Origin: Psychrobacter sp. 4Dc
GTDB lineage: Bacteria > Pseudomonadota > Gammaproteobacteria > Pseudomonadales > Moraxellaceae
Length of the DNA stretch: 64,000 nucleotides
Assembly (NCBI RefSeq): GCF_002836715.1
Contig: NZ_PJAT01000107.1
Location: forward strand, 1-64,000
Direction: 5' to 3'
In this document: positions 37,586 to 46,594 of the stretch, piece by piece
Position numbering within the stretch: position 1 is the first letter of the stretch
Layout of the letters: every line of letters begins with the position of its first letter
Position numbers and translations under genes: made by a program
The notes under the pieces: generated by a model
Database searches by the model: none
The model's input: the letters and a program-made list of their open reading frames with translations, nothing else
What the model was told of the DNA's origin: nothing

Positions 37586-38449
37586 TCAAGACAGAAGTGC
37601 TAAAAATGACTGAGTCTCTTCTTTTGACATATCAGTCAAAGGTAGTCGTACTGACCCAATATTGATGCTCCCGTTAATGCAGCCTGCTTTGGCTTTTTGG
37701 TTATAGTTTCCAGACTCCATAGAGTGGATAGCAGGATACATGGCTGTCATTAGTTCTTTAGCACGGTTCCAATCGCCTTTTTGTGTGGCTTCAAACAATG
37801 CGACTTGTTCTGCTGGAAATACGTTAGCCGCACCAGCGATCCAGCTCTTAGCACCCCAAAAGAAGAAATCTACTGGTTGGTCGTCACAACCACAAACCAC
37901 TTCAAAGTTTTCAAAATCAGCCTGTAGCATACGTAATGCATGGCTAAAATCGCCGCTGCTTTCTTTGACACCTACAATATTGGGATGTTTGGATAAATGC
38001 GCGACGGTTTCAAACTCAATGCTTACACCGACGCGTGCTGGAAAATTGTACATAATGATAGGTAAGTCAGTGGCATCAGCGACGGTTTCAAAATGCGCAA
38101 TAATACCGTCTTGGTCTGGTAGGCTATACGGATTGGCTGATAACATTAAGCCGTCGTAGCCCAAGTTTTTGGCTTGGTGAGCAAGTTCGATAGAATGATT
38201 GGTCGATAAACTGTTGATACCTGCAATTAGAGTGACTTTGCCTTTGGCAGCGTCAGCGATAGTGGTCAAAACCAGTTCACGCTCTGCAGGCGAGAACGTG
38301 TAGTATTCACCCGTTGTACCGCAAGCTACGATTCCGGTAACGCCTTTTTCTACGAATACATTGACCAGTTCGGTTAACTTTTGAGTATCGATATCTCCAT
38401 TAACATCGAAAGGAGTAACGATAGGGACTAAAACGCCATGAATGTTCAT
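37586..38449 (-). CDS. DapA-family lyase, probable pyrroline-4-hydroxy-2-carboxylate deaminase
   Basis: A 287-residue class I aldolase of the dihydrodipicolinate synthase family. The Schiff-base Lys is in VGVKESSGD (about 161), the Tyr in IMYNFPARVG, and the substrate loop GTTGEYYTF near 45. Lysine synthesis is unlikely given the neighbours; in hydroxyproline clusters this family removes ammonia and water from 1-pyrroline-4-hydroxy-2-carboxylate. Gaps of 52 bases to the dehydrogenase gene downstream and 100 to the oxidase upstream support one operon. Confidence 0.85.
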   Translation of the reverse strand: MNIHGVLVPIVTPFDVNGDIDTQKLTELVNVFVEKGVTGIVACGTTGEYYTFSPAERELVLTTIADAAKGKVTLIAGINSLSTNHSIELAHQAKNLGYDGLMLSANPYSLPDQDGIIAHFETVADATDLPIIMYNFPARVGVSIEFETVAHLSKHPNIVGVKESSGDFSHALRMLQADFENFEVVCGCDDQPVDFFFWGAKSWIAGAANVFPAEQVALFEATQKGDWNRAKELMTAMYPAIHSMESGNYNQKAKAGCINGSINIGSVRLPLTDMSKEETQSFLALLS

Positions 38450-38549
38450 ATAAATATCCTTATTTGGAAGTAAAAGCCGTTAGTAAGCCATGAGCTATTA
38501 GCGACGTTGTTGGTTCTATGAGTTGTCATAGAGATAAAATGTTCGATTA

Positions 38550-39812
38550 TTATTTAAAAGATTTACGTTTGAAGCGGTTTAGACGATAGGCAGTAGGATC
38601 TACCATGGCAGTATCGCCAAAATACAAAGCCGCGATCATCTGTGCGCTTACGACAGCTTGGGTCAGACCTAGATGCTGATGACCAAAGTTTAAAAAGACT
38701 GAATTACGTCTATCTATGACAGGTAGTGAGTCTGCTGTAGAAGGTCTAAACCCCATCCATTGCGTATTGCTGTCACTATCTAGTGGGATCTTTAGCATTG
38801 CTTGAGCTTGTTTCAACAGCATATTCGCACGGTTCATGTTTGCTGGCGCCTCAAGCCCTGCATACTCAACAGTGCCAGCCAAGCGCAGCCCTTTTTCCAT
38901 TGGTGTCATAATAAAGCGGCGATCCATGCTAGAAATAGGGATGGTAAGACGCTGACTTTCGTTAGGAAGCATCAGGTGATAGCCTCGCTCTGTATCCATT
39001 GGTACTGAGACGCCTGTTAGCTGTTTGGCTAAGGCTTTAGAATGCGCCCCTGCGGCGAGCATAATTTTGCTGGCATGAAGCTGCTTTTGTGTCGTCGTCA
39101 AACGAATACCATCAGTTATTACTTCCGCGCTCAGAACACGGCAATTTTCATAAATCTGACCACCAAGCGATCTAAAAATAGTACTTAATTTATGGGTAAT
39201 GGCTTCTATATTGGTGATATGACCTGTCTCTGGAAAAAACAAAGCACCCAATTGATTGTCTTTTAACGCAGGCTCAAGATCTGTCAGTGCTGATTGTGAG
39301 AGTAGGTTGTTAGAAACCCCTAAACGGTTTAAGCGTTGGCCGTGTTCAGTCAGCACTTTTAGGCTGTTGGGCGTCTCTGCGGTTAATACAGATCCTTGTA
39401 TTTGTACCCAAGAATGTAATTGCCACTCTTTGGTAAAATCTTGCCAAGCTTGAAGGCTCTGTGCATTTAATGCCAAAAGCGCTTGGTGACTGCGTGCAAA
39501 TGGTTCGGTACGCATATTAAGTAATAACTTGAAGGCCCATGGTGCTAAGCGTGGAAGGTAGCGCCAATCTATACGCAGAGGTCCTTCAGGGTTGAGTAGC
39601 ATGGCAGGAACATGTCGTAAGATACTGGCATCAGCGATAGGGAAAACCTGTTCAGTGGCAATGTGACCTGCGTTGCCATAAGTTGCACCGCGACCGATTT
39701 TATCGGCTTCCAAAATCGCAACTTTTACCCCGCGAGACTGTAGGGTAACCGCAGCACATAGCCCGATAATGCCACCACCGATAATATGTATATCAAACAC
39801 TTGTGTGTCCAT
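38550..39812 (-). CDS. FAD-dependent D-amino acid dehydrogenase, probable D-hydroxyproline dehydrogenase
   Basis: A 420-residue flavoprotein of the DadA-type/DAO family. The FAD dinucleotide-binding motif IIGGGIIGLCAAV begins at residue 10 and GRGATYGNAGHIA follows near 40; a C-terminal block (MGFRPSTADSLPVI, FGHQHLGLTQ) completes the FAD site. In the cluster it should oxidise cis-4-hydroxy-D-proline to the pyrroline, passing electrons to the respiratory chain. It starts 69 bases after the epimerase stop. Confidence 0.87.
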   Translation of the reverse strand: MDTQVFDIHIIGGGIIGLCAAVTLQSRGVKVAILEADKIGRGATYGNAGHIATEQVFPIADASILRHVPAMLLNPEGPLRIDWRYLPRLAPWAFKLLLNMRTEPFARSHQALLALNAQSLQAWQDFTKEWQLHSWVQIQGSVLTAETPNSLKVLTEHGQRLNRLGVSNNLLSQSALTDLEPALKDNQLGALFFPETGHITNIEAITHKLSTIFRSLGGQIYENCRVLSAEVITDGIRLTTTQKQLHASKIMLAAGAHSKALAKQLTGVSVPMDTERGYHLMLPNESQRLTIPISSMDRRFIMTPMEKGLRLAGTVEYAGLEAPANMNRANMLLKQAQAMLKIPLDSDSNTQWMGFRPSTADSLPVIDRRNSVFLNFGHQHLGLTQAVVSAQMIAALYFGDTAMVDPTAYRLNRFKRKSFK

Positions 39813-39881
39813 GAGACTCTCGCTTTTCTGACCTTACTGAGCAGTGATTGGTTGCGTTCTAGAAGCCATACAAACGGGTAT

Positions 39882-40871
39882 TTATAAAGAAATACCCCAT
39901 TTGAATGGATCGCTGTCTTGAACGATGAGAGAGGTCTCTGCACATACGTAGGCGTACCCTCGGATCGTGGGGATAATAGTATTGATAGGGTGGTTATGAA
40001 GAGGGTTATGATTACTAAGCACATCAATAGGCTGATAGCTGGCACTAAAGACACTGCCAATGATGCTTTGCTGATACCAAGTCTCACCAGGTGCGAGTAC
40101 ATTGTCGGCGGCTAAGCAAGCCAATTTGGCACTGGTTCCAGTACCACAAGGAGAGCGATCGTAGGCAGATCCAGGGCATAATACGAAGTTTTTGCTGTTA
40201 GTGCCGGTGAGATCGCTCTTGCCAAACAGTTCTATATGATCAATTTCGCCATTGTTAGCACCCATAATTCCAGACTTATGAAGTGCTTCCTTAATCTGTA
40301 TGCTAAATTGAGTAAGCGCCTCAACATTATTGGCTTCAATAGCTTGCTTATGATCGTTGACTAAGAAAAACCAATTACCACCCCAAGCAATATCTCCATA
40401 GATAGGACCGATATTGGGTACTTGAACTTCTACTTGTTTTTGGTAGCGATAAGAGGGGATATTCTGGACGCTACAACTACCATCATCATGCAAGGTTGCT
40501 TTAACTAGGCCTACGCTTGTTTCTAGATAGTGATCACCAGCGGTTATCTTTTGTCGATAAGCTAGAGATGCAATAACGCCGATAGTGCCATGGCCACACA
40601 TACCTAAATAGCCATGATTATTAAAGAAGATCACGCCAGCCGTGGCACGAGGATCAGAAGGCGGGCACAAAAGCGCTCCGACAAGCACGTCATTACCACG
40701 AGGTTCTAGGATAATACTTTGACGTAAATGATCGAAATTCTGTTTGAAGTCTTGAAGTTTTTCTTGAATAGATTGCCCACTAAGCTCAGGAAATCCTGCA
40801 TACACCATACGAGTAGGTTCACCGCCAGTATGCGAATCAATAATCTTAAGAGTGAAAAGCGTATCAAACAT
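39882..40871 (-). CDS. 4-hydroxyproline 2-epimerase (proline racemase family)
   Basis: A 329-residue enzyme with both catalytic cysteines: C92 in MCGHGTIG and C242 in [11 protein letters not shown]. Presence of both marks an epimerase/racemase rather than the trans-3-hydroxyproline dehydratase, where one is Thr. It should convert trans-4-hydroxy-L-proline to cis-4-hydroxy-D-proline. First gene of the minus-strand operon, divergent from the AraC-type regulator. Confidence 0.92.
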   Translation of the reverse strand: MFDTLFTLKIIDSHTGGEPTRMVYAGFPELSGQSIQEKLQDFKQNFDHLRQSIILEPRGNDVLVGALLCPPSDPRATAGVIFFNNHGYLGMCGHGTIGVIASLAYRQKITAGDHYLETSVGLVKATLHDDGSCSVQNIPSYRYQKQVEVQVPNIGPIYGDIAWGGNWFFLVNDHKQAIEANNVEALTQFSIQIKEALHKSGIMGANNGEIDHIELFGKSDLTGTNSKNFVLCPGSAYDRSPCGTGTSAKLACLAADNVLAPGETWYQQSIIGSVFSASYQPIDVLSNHNPLHNHPINTIIPTIRGYAYVCAETSLIVQDSDPFKWGISL

Positions 40872-40989
40872 GACTGCCTACCTGATTCATCCGTGAGTTA
40901 ATATACTGTTAGCGTTATTCATAAATGAACAAGGCGTAAATATAGAATGACGTTTTTCAGAAAAGCAGTCTTGATGTTTTTATATGAAT

Positions 40990-41001
40990 AAATGCGCATT
41001 T
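40990..41001. promoter_or_regulatory. Perfect palindrome in the epimerase/AraC divergent spacer
   Basis: AAATGCGCATTT is a 12-base perfect palindrome 119 bases upstream of the epimerase start and 84 before the regulator start. It is a candidate operator for either promoter; AraC proteins more often use direct repeats, so the assignment is tentative. Confidence 0.4.
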
Positions 41002-41084
41002 CTGCACAGGTTATAAAGATATTTAGGAGTATAAATATGGTGTAGTACCCTAAAATACCTGAAAAGCTCAACAACAAGCTTGAG

Positions 41085-41903
41085 ATGCTATATGGGAATA
41101 TACCGATGCGGCCGTTAGTATTAGAAGCACCTACAAAACAACTGTCAAAACACCTACAGACTTATCAACCAGCCAATTTTGATGAGTTTGTTGGCAATAT
41201 ATCGTTATTGATGCCTCTGTTTGATATTATGAAAAATGTGGTGTTTTTTGTTAAAGATGATCAAGCATGCTATCGATTAGTCAGTAAAACGCTCATTAGA
41301 CGTAGCGGGCTTAAAAACAAAAAAGCACTAATAGGACTGACTACAGAACAAGTCTTTCTGGAGTCTCAGGGCAAGGATTATCTCAATCAGGATCTTAGAG
41401 TGTTAAGGGAAGGCAGGGAGATTATTGATAAGTTAGAACTACATAGTTATGCATCAGGACAGCTAGGATGGTGTATCACGCAAAAAACCCCCGTCTATGA
41501 TGTAGAAAATCATATTGTAGCGATGGTAGGTATATCAGTAGATATTGATGAAGATAACGAGCGGATATTACGTAAGCACGCTCGGTTGGCAAGCGTAGAT
41601 CAATACGTACGAGACAATCTTGATCAAAAAATTAAGATTTGCCAATTGGCGAAATTGGCAAATCTTAGTCAATCGCAATTGGAGCGTACCTTCAAAGCAG
41701 TGCTCAATATGTCACCCATTCAGTTTGTACAAAAAATGCGCTTAGAGCATGCCATTCGACTATTAGCGAATCATAAGCTAACAGTAACTCAAGTCTCCTT
41801 AAACTGTGGATACGGTGATCATAGCGCCTTTAGTCGACAGTTTAAGCAGTTTACTGGCATGTCTCCTGTGAACTTCCGTAAAATACATTTCAAAGAGCCA
41901 TAA
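41085..41903 (+). CDS. AraC-family regulator with PAS-like sensor domain
   Basis: A 272-residue regulator. Residues 35-155 look like a PAS domain (FFVKDDQACYRLVSKTLIRR, then WCITQKTPVYDVENHIVAMVGISVDI). The C-terminal 100 residues are an AraC double helix-turn-helix (KICQLAKLANLSQSQLERTF, then SLNCGYGDHSAFSRQFKQF). The divergent position makes it the likely activator of the hydroxyproline operon, with hydroxyproline or an intermediate as signal. Start is uncertain between the ATG at 41085 and one at 41106. Confidence 0.85.
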   Translation: MLYGNIPMRPLVLEAPTKQLSKHLQTYQPANFDEFVGNISLLMPLFDIMKNVVFFVKDDQACYRLVSKTLIRRSGLKNKKALIGLTTEQVFLESQGKDYLNQDLRVLREGREIIDKLELHSYASGQLGWCITQKTPVYDVENHIVAMVGISVDIDEDNERILRKHARLASVDQYVRDNLDQKIKICQLAKLANLSQSQLERTFKAVLNMSPIQFVQKMRLEHAIRLLANHKLTVTQVSLNCGYGDHSAFSRQFKQFTGMSPVNFRKIHFKEP

Positions 41904-41945
41904 ATAAGTGCAAAAAAATATGGTTTTTGACTCTAAAATAACTCT

Positions 41946-43211
41946 CTAACGACTCCGAAGATTATCTATATAATCTGCCCAATCTTGCATCATCTGTACC
42001 CTAGTATCGATTTCATCGAGTCTGTTGTAAGCCCCGCCATGTGTGTCTTTGATTCGATGACCTAGCTGTAGTTCTGTGACGATGTCAGAATAGCGTAGCT
42101 CAGGCTGTTCCATAAGCAAGGTTTTAGCCGATGCTCGAAATCCATGCGCACATTGCACGTCTTTATATCCAAGTCGGTGGAATATCTGTACCAACGTCGC
42201 CTTACTGATATAGGCATTGCTTGAACCGCGCATCGACGCAAATACATGTTCCTTATGCCCAGTAATTGATTGGATGTTTCGTAATCGCGCGATTACTTGT
42301 GTGGCTAAAGGAACAACTAAGTGCGAGACCATATCGTCACGACCTTCGCCTTTGGTCGGGGAGAATGCCCATGTATTGTTGTCCCAATCAATGTCACCCC
42401 AACGCATTGAGCGCAGATCGATGCTACGTACAAACACGTAAGGTAATAAGTTCATCGCCTCTAATGTAATCTTACTTGCACCTCTAAAATTCGACATATC
42501 CTTTAAGAGAGTCGCAAATTGGTCTGGCTTGGTGATGGCAGGCAAGTGATTGCCTGAATTGGCAGGTGCAAGCTCACCACGGGTATCAATTGCCACATTT
42601 CTATCGCACAACCCTCGAGCAACAGCGAATGAAAATACCTTTTCAGTATACAGACGAGTGCTTGCACCAACGAAAGTCGCTTGGTTTTCATTGTTTTGAA
42701 TCGACTCACACACACTTAGTATCATCTCGCTGGTGATATCGTCCATTCTTAAATCACCAATTTCTTGGCACATATATCCTAGGCATAAATCCCAGAACTT
42801 AAGGGTTGACTCACTGTATGACGGTTTTTTAGATTTACTTTGATTGCGACCTGCTGTTTTGTGTTCTCGCCATGCTTGAGCAATGTCATAAAATGGTGCG
42901 TTTTTTAGGTGAGTATATTTATTGGTTTGCTCTTTTTGCTGAATAGCTTTAGGGTCAGAGCCTTTTGCGACCATATCAAGAATGGTGTCTGCTTTATACT
43001 TAACCTCATGGAAACTGACATCCTCAATCTTACCCAACATCATCCTAGGACGTTTGCCCTCGATATGCGGATGGGAATAACGTAAGTAGTATTCCTTTTT
43101 GCCATTTGGATAAATACGCAGACTTAGGCCAGCCACACCTGAGATACTGACAGAATAATCTTTGTCTCGGCATTCAAGCTTATTGATATCGTTTGCAGTG
43201 TCGATAGCCAT
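41946..43211 (-). CDS. Tyrosine recombinase (integrase) with DUF4102-like N-terminus
   Basis: A 421-residue phage/island-type integrase. The N-terminal arm-binding domain (LSLRIYPNGKKEYYLRYSH) is followed by a SAM-like core-binding domain and the catalytic domain, with Arg in RSIDLRSMRWGDID, the HGFRASAKTLL box, GHRIKDTHGG and the Tyr of AYNRLD. All are present, so it may be active. I start at the second ATG (43211), which has ACGGA upstream; an ATG lies 9 bases earlier. No excisionase, phage or conjugation gene is near, so the element is either very small or mostly deleted. Confidence 0.92.
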   Translation of the reverse strand: MAIDTANDINKLECRDKDYSVSISGVAGLSLRIYPNGKKEYYLRYSHPHIEGKRPRMMLGKIEDVSFHEVKYKADTILDMVAKGSDPKAIQQKEQTNKYTHLKNAPFYDIAQAWREHKTAGRNQSKSKKPSYSESTLKFWDLCLGYMCQEIGDLRMDDITSEMILSVCESIQNNENQATFVGASTRLYTEKVFSFAVARGLCDRNVAIDTRGELAPANSGNHLPAITKPDQFATLLKDMSNFRGASKITLEAMNLLPYVFVRSIDLRSMRWGDIDWDNNTWAFSPTKGEGRDDMVSHLVVPLATQVIARLRNIQSITGHKEHVFASMRGSSNAYISKATLVQIFHRLGYKDVQCAHGFRASAKTLLMEQPELRYSDIVTELQLGHRIKDTHGGAYNRLDEIDTRVQMMQDWADYIDNLRSR

Positions 43212-43304
43212 AATGTACATCCGTCATATGATAATTAAGGTTAATGATAGGTTTATGATTAATGACTTATAAAAAGTCTCTTCTGTAGAAAACTATAGAA
43301 TTAT

Positions 43305-43338
43305 TGGACACTGTCATGGACACTGTCATGGACACTGG
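43305..43338. repeat. Tandem 12-base repeat upstream of the integrase
   Basis: TGGACACTGTCA occurs twice in a row, followed by a partial third copy (TGGACACTGG), about 95 bases upstream of the integrase start. Direct repeats at this place can be arm-type or excisionase binding sites; alternatively they are simple slippage products. Confidence 0.75.
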
Positions 43339-43390
43339 TATTCGTTATTATTATTAGTAAATCCTTATATAATAATACTTTTAATATTAA

Positions 43391-43419
43391 ATTATCCCCA
43401 AGGTTCACTTGGGGATAAT
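43391..43419. repeat. Perfect 12-bp inverted repeat
   Basis: ATTATCCCCAAG and CTTGGGGATAAT flank a 5-base GTTCA spacer. No T run of terminator type follows beyond AATT. Candidate recombination core or structured RNA in the integrase spacer. Confidence 0.7.
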
Positions 43420-44028
43420 TATAGCATAGTGGCCAAATAGTGAGTAGGCCATACGCTGAATGGGTTACACGGCATTTCTACCAGTTATTTCGATACATAG
43501 TTAAATGCGATTATCGTTTCCATGATTGATTCGGCAAGGAGTTGAGCATATTCTCTACAAAACACATGCTCCTGTACTCGCACAGAATATAAAAATCAGG
43601 GTCATAGTACTGTTCTGTGCAAATTTAGAATGCACCAATTTTGAGGGGTTTATAGAAAATATATAACGAAAGGCTGAATATATTAAAAAATATCAATAGA
43701 TAGCTCATTCATCTTAAAAATAGCTTGGTAACAATAAATAGAGGGCTACTGTTTGTGGGTAGATAAGATTTATCGCTACGCAAAAGAGAATAGAGTCAGT
43801 TCTAATGATTTAACAGTCTGTCTATGATTTAAATTTGAAATGTTATACGTGGTGACTTGGCATAGTGATTGAAGGCTAGATAAGATTAGAAATATTCGAA
43901 GGAGTTATAAAGTCTGGCTGATTTTTTGCAATTAGATATAGGTTGGTAATATTAGTTGATATCTAGCCACACAAACGATGGTTATCAAAAATAGGCGATT
44001 AGCATATCTATATTGAAGACTTAGTCAA

Positions 44029-44058
44029 CAGATACAGATACAGATACAGATACAGATA
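44029..44058. repeat. Five tandem CAGATA units
   Basis: A perfect hexanucleotide microsatellite in the gene-free region. No reading frame crosses it that could be phase-varied. Confidence 0.9.
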
Positions 44059-44548
44059 ATAAATAAACTATCGCAGACGAATAGCCATGATCATATCAAA
44101 TAAAAAGCTAATAACGTATTTGGACGTAGCCATTAGTATTTTAGCGAAGCATAGAATATTAATGGCTAATCATATAGAGCATGCAAATTTCAACGCCTAA
44201 TAAATCGTTAGGTGACCGATGCAATAATATACCTGTCAGAGATGTTTAGAAGTAAAACTGATCAAGCGTGAACTATCATCCAAAAGATTCGGTTGAATTA
44301 ACAGGACAGAGTTAGTCGGTGAGAGCTAAATAGTTTGGTAGGATGTTTATACCTAGCAGTATCAGAAATGTATGATCGTCATGATTCTATAGTTAGTAAG
44401 GCTTAAACCTACGACCTAATAGACCTTATTTAACATAATATACATTATGCGAAAACAAACCAACGGTTTTAGTAGTTAGGCGAAAAACCATTTATACCAT
44501 GTCATTCTGATACCTTAACTCGGATTTGATATTAGTTATAGACTTTTA

Positions 44549-45040
44549 CTAACGACAATTTTCAAGCAAATGCTGACGCAAAGTTTTGCCATCCCGATCT
44601 AAAACCACGTCTGCGACTTGGCAATTTTTATTATTGTCATCACATGACAACTCATAATAAACATCGCTACCTTGTGCCAAGCTAACCTGAACCAATCCTT
44701 GATCAGTTATTGAAAACTTTTTGTCTTGCGTATAGTCAGGATCTTGCGAGTTCCAAAGTACATCGTAATCTATATTGCAGGACGTCTGAGTTTTATCAAA
44801 ATATTCTTGCTCAAGTTGCATGGCTGCTTGCAAGTCAGCATCTGCGTATTGCTGCAACACTACAGGATGACTCATACCTTGATCATCCATATCTTGTTGG
44901 TACATTTTCGTGATGGTCGCAATCTTGATATTAGCCATGGCATTTTGTTTCTGATCTACTTTTGATACATCCGCTATAGCGTGACCGACAGGCATCAGTC
45001 CTATGGTCAATAGTAATGTCAGCGATTTATATGTTGGCAT
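44549..45040 (-). CDS. Exported protein of unknown function, four cysteines
   Basis: A 163-residue protein with a signal peptide (hydrophobic LTLLLTIGLMPVG, probable cleavage after HAIA). The mature domain has four cysteines (TSCNID, LSCDD, KNCQV, ENCR), fitting two disulfide bonds in the periplasm. I do not recognise the family. It is divergent from the lipoprotein at 45243, with a 200-base shared spacer. Composition does not differ obviously from the chromosome. Confidence 0.7.
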   Translation of the reverse strand: MPTYKSLTLLLTIGLMPVGHAIADVSKVDQKQNAMANIKIATITKMYQQDMDDQGMSHPVVLQQYADADLQAAMQLEQEYFDKTQTSCNIDYDVLWNSQDPDYTQDKKFSITDQGLVQVSLAQGSDVYYELSCDDNNKNCQVADVVLDRDGKTLRQHLLENCR

Positions 45041-45242
45041 TTTATTCTCTGCGAGCTTTTGTCCTATAAGTGTTACCGACTATTACATCATACCTATATT
45101 CGGACTCTGCTGTATTATCGTATCATTCAGGTTTACTTACCAAAATATCGATTACATAGCGCTTTTATGGTATTTTTTACCAGTTCCCATGACAATTTAT
45201 AGTGATGTTTCTTTCGCTAATAACTGTGCTAAGGATGATTTT

Positions 45243-45911
45243 ATGATGACATTACCTGCTTTTTTTAAGGAAAAATCTGCGACATTAGCCTTTAGTAGTT
45301 TTTTGCTATTCACGCTAGCTGCGACGGGTTGTCAGTCTGCTTCTGAGTCCAGCGAAGCCATTGTATCTCAGCCAACCAGTAGCTCATCAACACCTAGTAA
45401 TGCTGATATCAGTCAGCAAACCCTTAGACAGCAAGCGTTACGTATACAGCGCGCACTGGCAAATAAGGACTTTTCTAGAATCACTAATGACATCCATCCA
45501 ACACGTGGCGTTCGTTTTTCGATGTACGCTTATGTACGGCCTGAGTCAGATAAAGTCTTTAGCCGCGGGCAATTTGCACAGTATTTACAGCAGTCTAACA
45601 TTCAATTTACTTGGGGCAAAAAAGACGGTACTGGCGACCTATTGGTAACGCCGTTGCCTGCTTATCTGGATACTTGGGTGGGTGGCAAAAATTTCAATAA
45701 CGCTAGTGTCAATGTCAATGAACTCAAAAATAATGGCAATTCTATCAATAACTTAAAACAGATATACCAAACATCAGATGTTGTAGAATTTTATTATAAA
45801 GGCACGGATGAGTATGATGGTATGGACTGGCGAATACTGCGTTTGGTATTTGATGAGTATCAAGGCAAGCGGTATCTGGTGGCGATTATCAATGACCAAT
45901 GGACGACTTAG
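45243..45911 (+). CDS. Lipoprotein of unknown function
   Basis: A 222-residue probable lipoprotein. After a short basic start, the hydrophobic segment ends in the lipobox AATGC, then a Ser/Thr-rich linker and a globular domain (SRITNDIHPTRGVRFSMYAYV, then FYYKGTDEYDGMDWRILRLVFDEY) that I cannot assign. The open frame extends upstream to 45003, overlapping the divergent gene, but the ATG at 45243 with AAGGA 8-9 bases upstream puts the signal peptide at the N-terminus and is preferred. Confidence 0.8.
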   Translation: MMTLPAFFKEKSATLAFSSFLLFTLAATGCQSASESSEAIVSQPTSSSSTPSNADISQQTLRQQALRIQRALANKDFSRITNDIHPTRGVRFSMYAYVRPESDKVFSRGQFAQYLQQSNIQFTWGKKDGTGDLLVTPLPAYLDTWVGGKNFNNASVNVNELKNNGNSINNLKQIYQTSDVVEFYYKGTDEYDGMDWRILRLVFDEYQGKRYLVAIINDQWTT

Positions 45912-45985
45912 AGCGTATAGAAATATTGCCCGACAACTTCTATAAGGCTTGTTTAAATTGGCAGCCTACTCTATCTGGTTATAAA

Positions 45986-46017
45986 TGCTATATATATTCA
46001 ATTAAATATATATAGCA
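45986..46017. repeat. AT-rich 13-bp inverted repeat
   Basis: TGCTATATATATT and its exact complement flank a 6-base loop, 75 bases past the lipoprotein stop and just before the end of the rhuM remnant. Possibly a weak bidirectional terminator. Confidence 0.6.
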
Positions 46018-46047
46018 GCTTGTGCTACATGGTTTTTAGTATAGTTT

Positions 46048-46594
46048 TTAATGACAATCTTCGTCAGTTTTAAGCTCGGTGCTTTGGGCAATTTTTTTGA
46101 TTAATTTTAGCGCTTGTTGTAGCTCGCTTGAGTTTTTATAGAAGCGCTGTTGATTGAGCGTATAGCCTTGTACTAAGTAGTCGCTGCGTTGCCCAACGCT
46201 CTAAATTGCACACCTTGATGAGATTTGATGCGATAGCCTACTGATATAACCACGTCTAAGTCGTAAAAAGTCACTCGACGGTTTGAATTTGCAATATGCA
46301 TTTTTTGCATATTGCAAATTCAGCGATTTTTTCATCTTTTATGGCATTGGCGATATGACGAGAAATGACTGATTGATCACGACCAAACAACTCGGTCATT
46401 TATGCTTGTGACAGCCAGACAGTCTACTGCTCGAAACGTACATCTACTTGCGCCTTTCCATCAGCACTTTCATAGATTTCTACTTTTGCCACATCATCAC
46501 TTATAGTGTTAACCACCTCAGCTTCCCCAATTCCAATATGCTTATGCTGTCTTGAATACAGTTTACTGTCACCATCTCTATAAATATCACTCAT
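46048..46594 (-). pseudogene. Decayed rhuM-family gene
   Basis: Read on the minus strand from an ATG at 46594, the sequence gives an RhuM-like start (KVEIYESADGKAQVDVRFEQ), then an in-frame TAG at 46424-46426, the RhuM block TVWLSQA, an in-frame TAA at 46400-46402, and MTELFGRDQSVISRHIANAI. A frameshift near 46285-46321 moves the rest (MQKMHIANSNRRVTFYDLD, VVISVGYRIKSHQGVQFR) to another frame, and a second shift follows before YLVQGYTLNQQRFYKNS and the stop at 46048. RhuM proteins often accompany restriction-modification loci or islands. The ATG overlaps the mtfA stop (ATGA), so the two were once translationally coupled or joined by a deletion. Confidence 0.85.
46285..46321. repeat. 16-bp perfect palindrome inside the rhuM remnant
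   Basis: Arms 46285-46300 and 46306-46321 are exact complements across a TTTTT loop. The left arm replaces codons expected in intact RhuM and coincides with the frameshift, suggesting that one arm was copied from the other. Confidence 0.8.

Larger units (their letters stand above)
43212..44548. other. 1.3 kb gene-free AT-rich region behind the integrase
   Basis: No frame longer than about 60 codons, no ribosome site with a plausible gene, and no tRNA-like cloverleaf that I could see. It contains short tandem and inverted repeats, listed separately, but otherwise looks like decayed sequence. It may hold the attachment site of the integrase or the remains of a deleted island. Confidence 0.6.

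Noticed and set aside
37586..38449. dapA for lysine synthesis
   Set aside because: Family match is real, but the operon is a hydroxyproline pathway where this family acts as a deaminase.
39725..40102. 125-codon minus-strand frame overlapping the FAD dehydrogenase and epimerase genes
   Set aside because: Overlaps two well-supported genes in another frame; a shadow.
41904..43211. Integrase inserted in a tRNA gene
   Set aside because: No tRNA-like sequence or duplicated gene end could be seen next to the integrase.
45003..45242. N-terminal extension of the lipoprotein gene from 45003
   Set aside because: It would overlap the divergent gene's start and bury the signal peptide; a good ribosome site precedes 45243.
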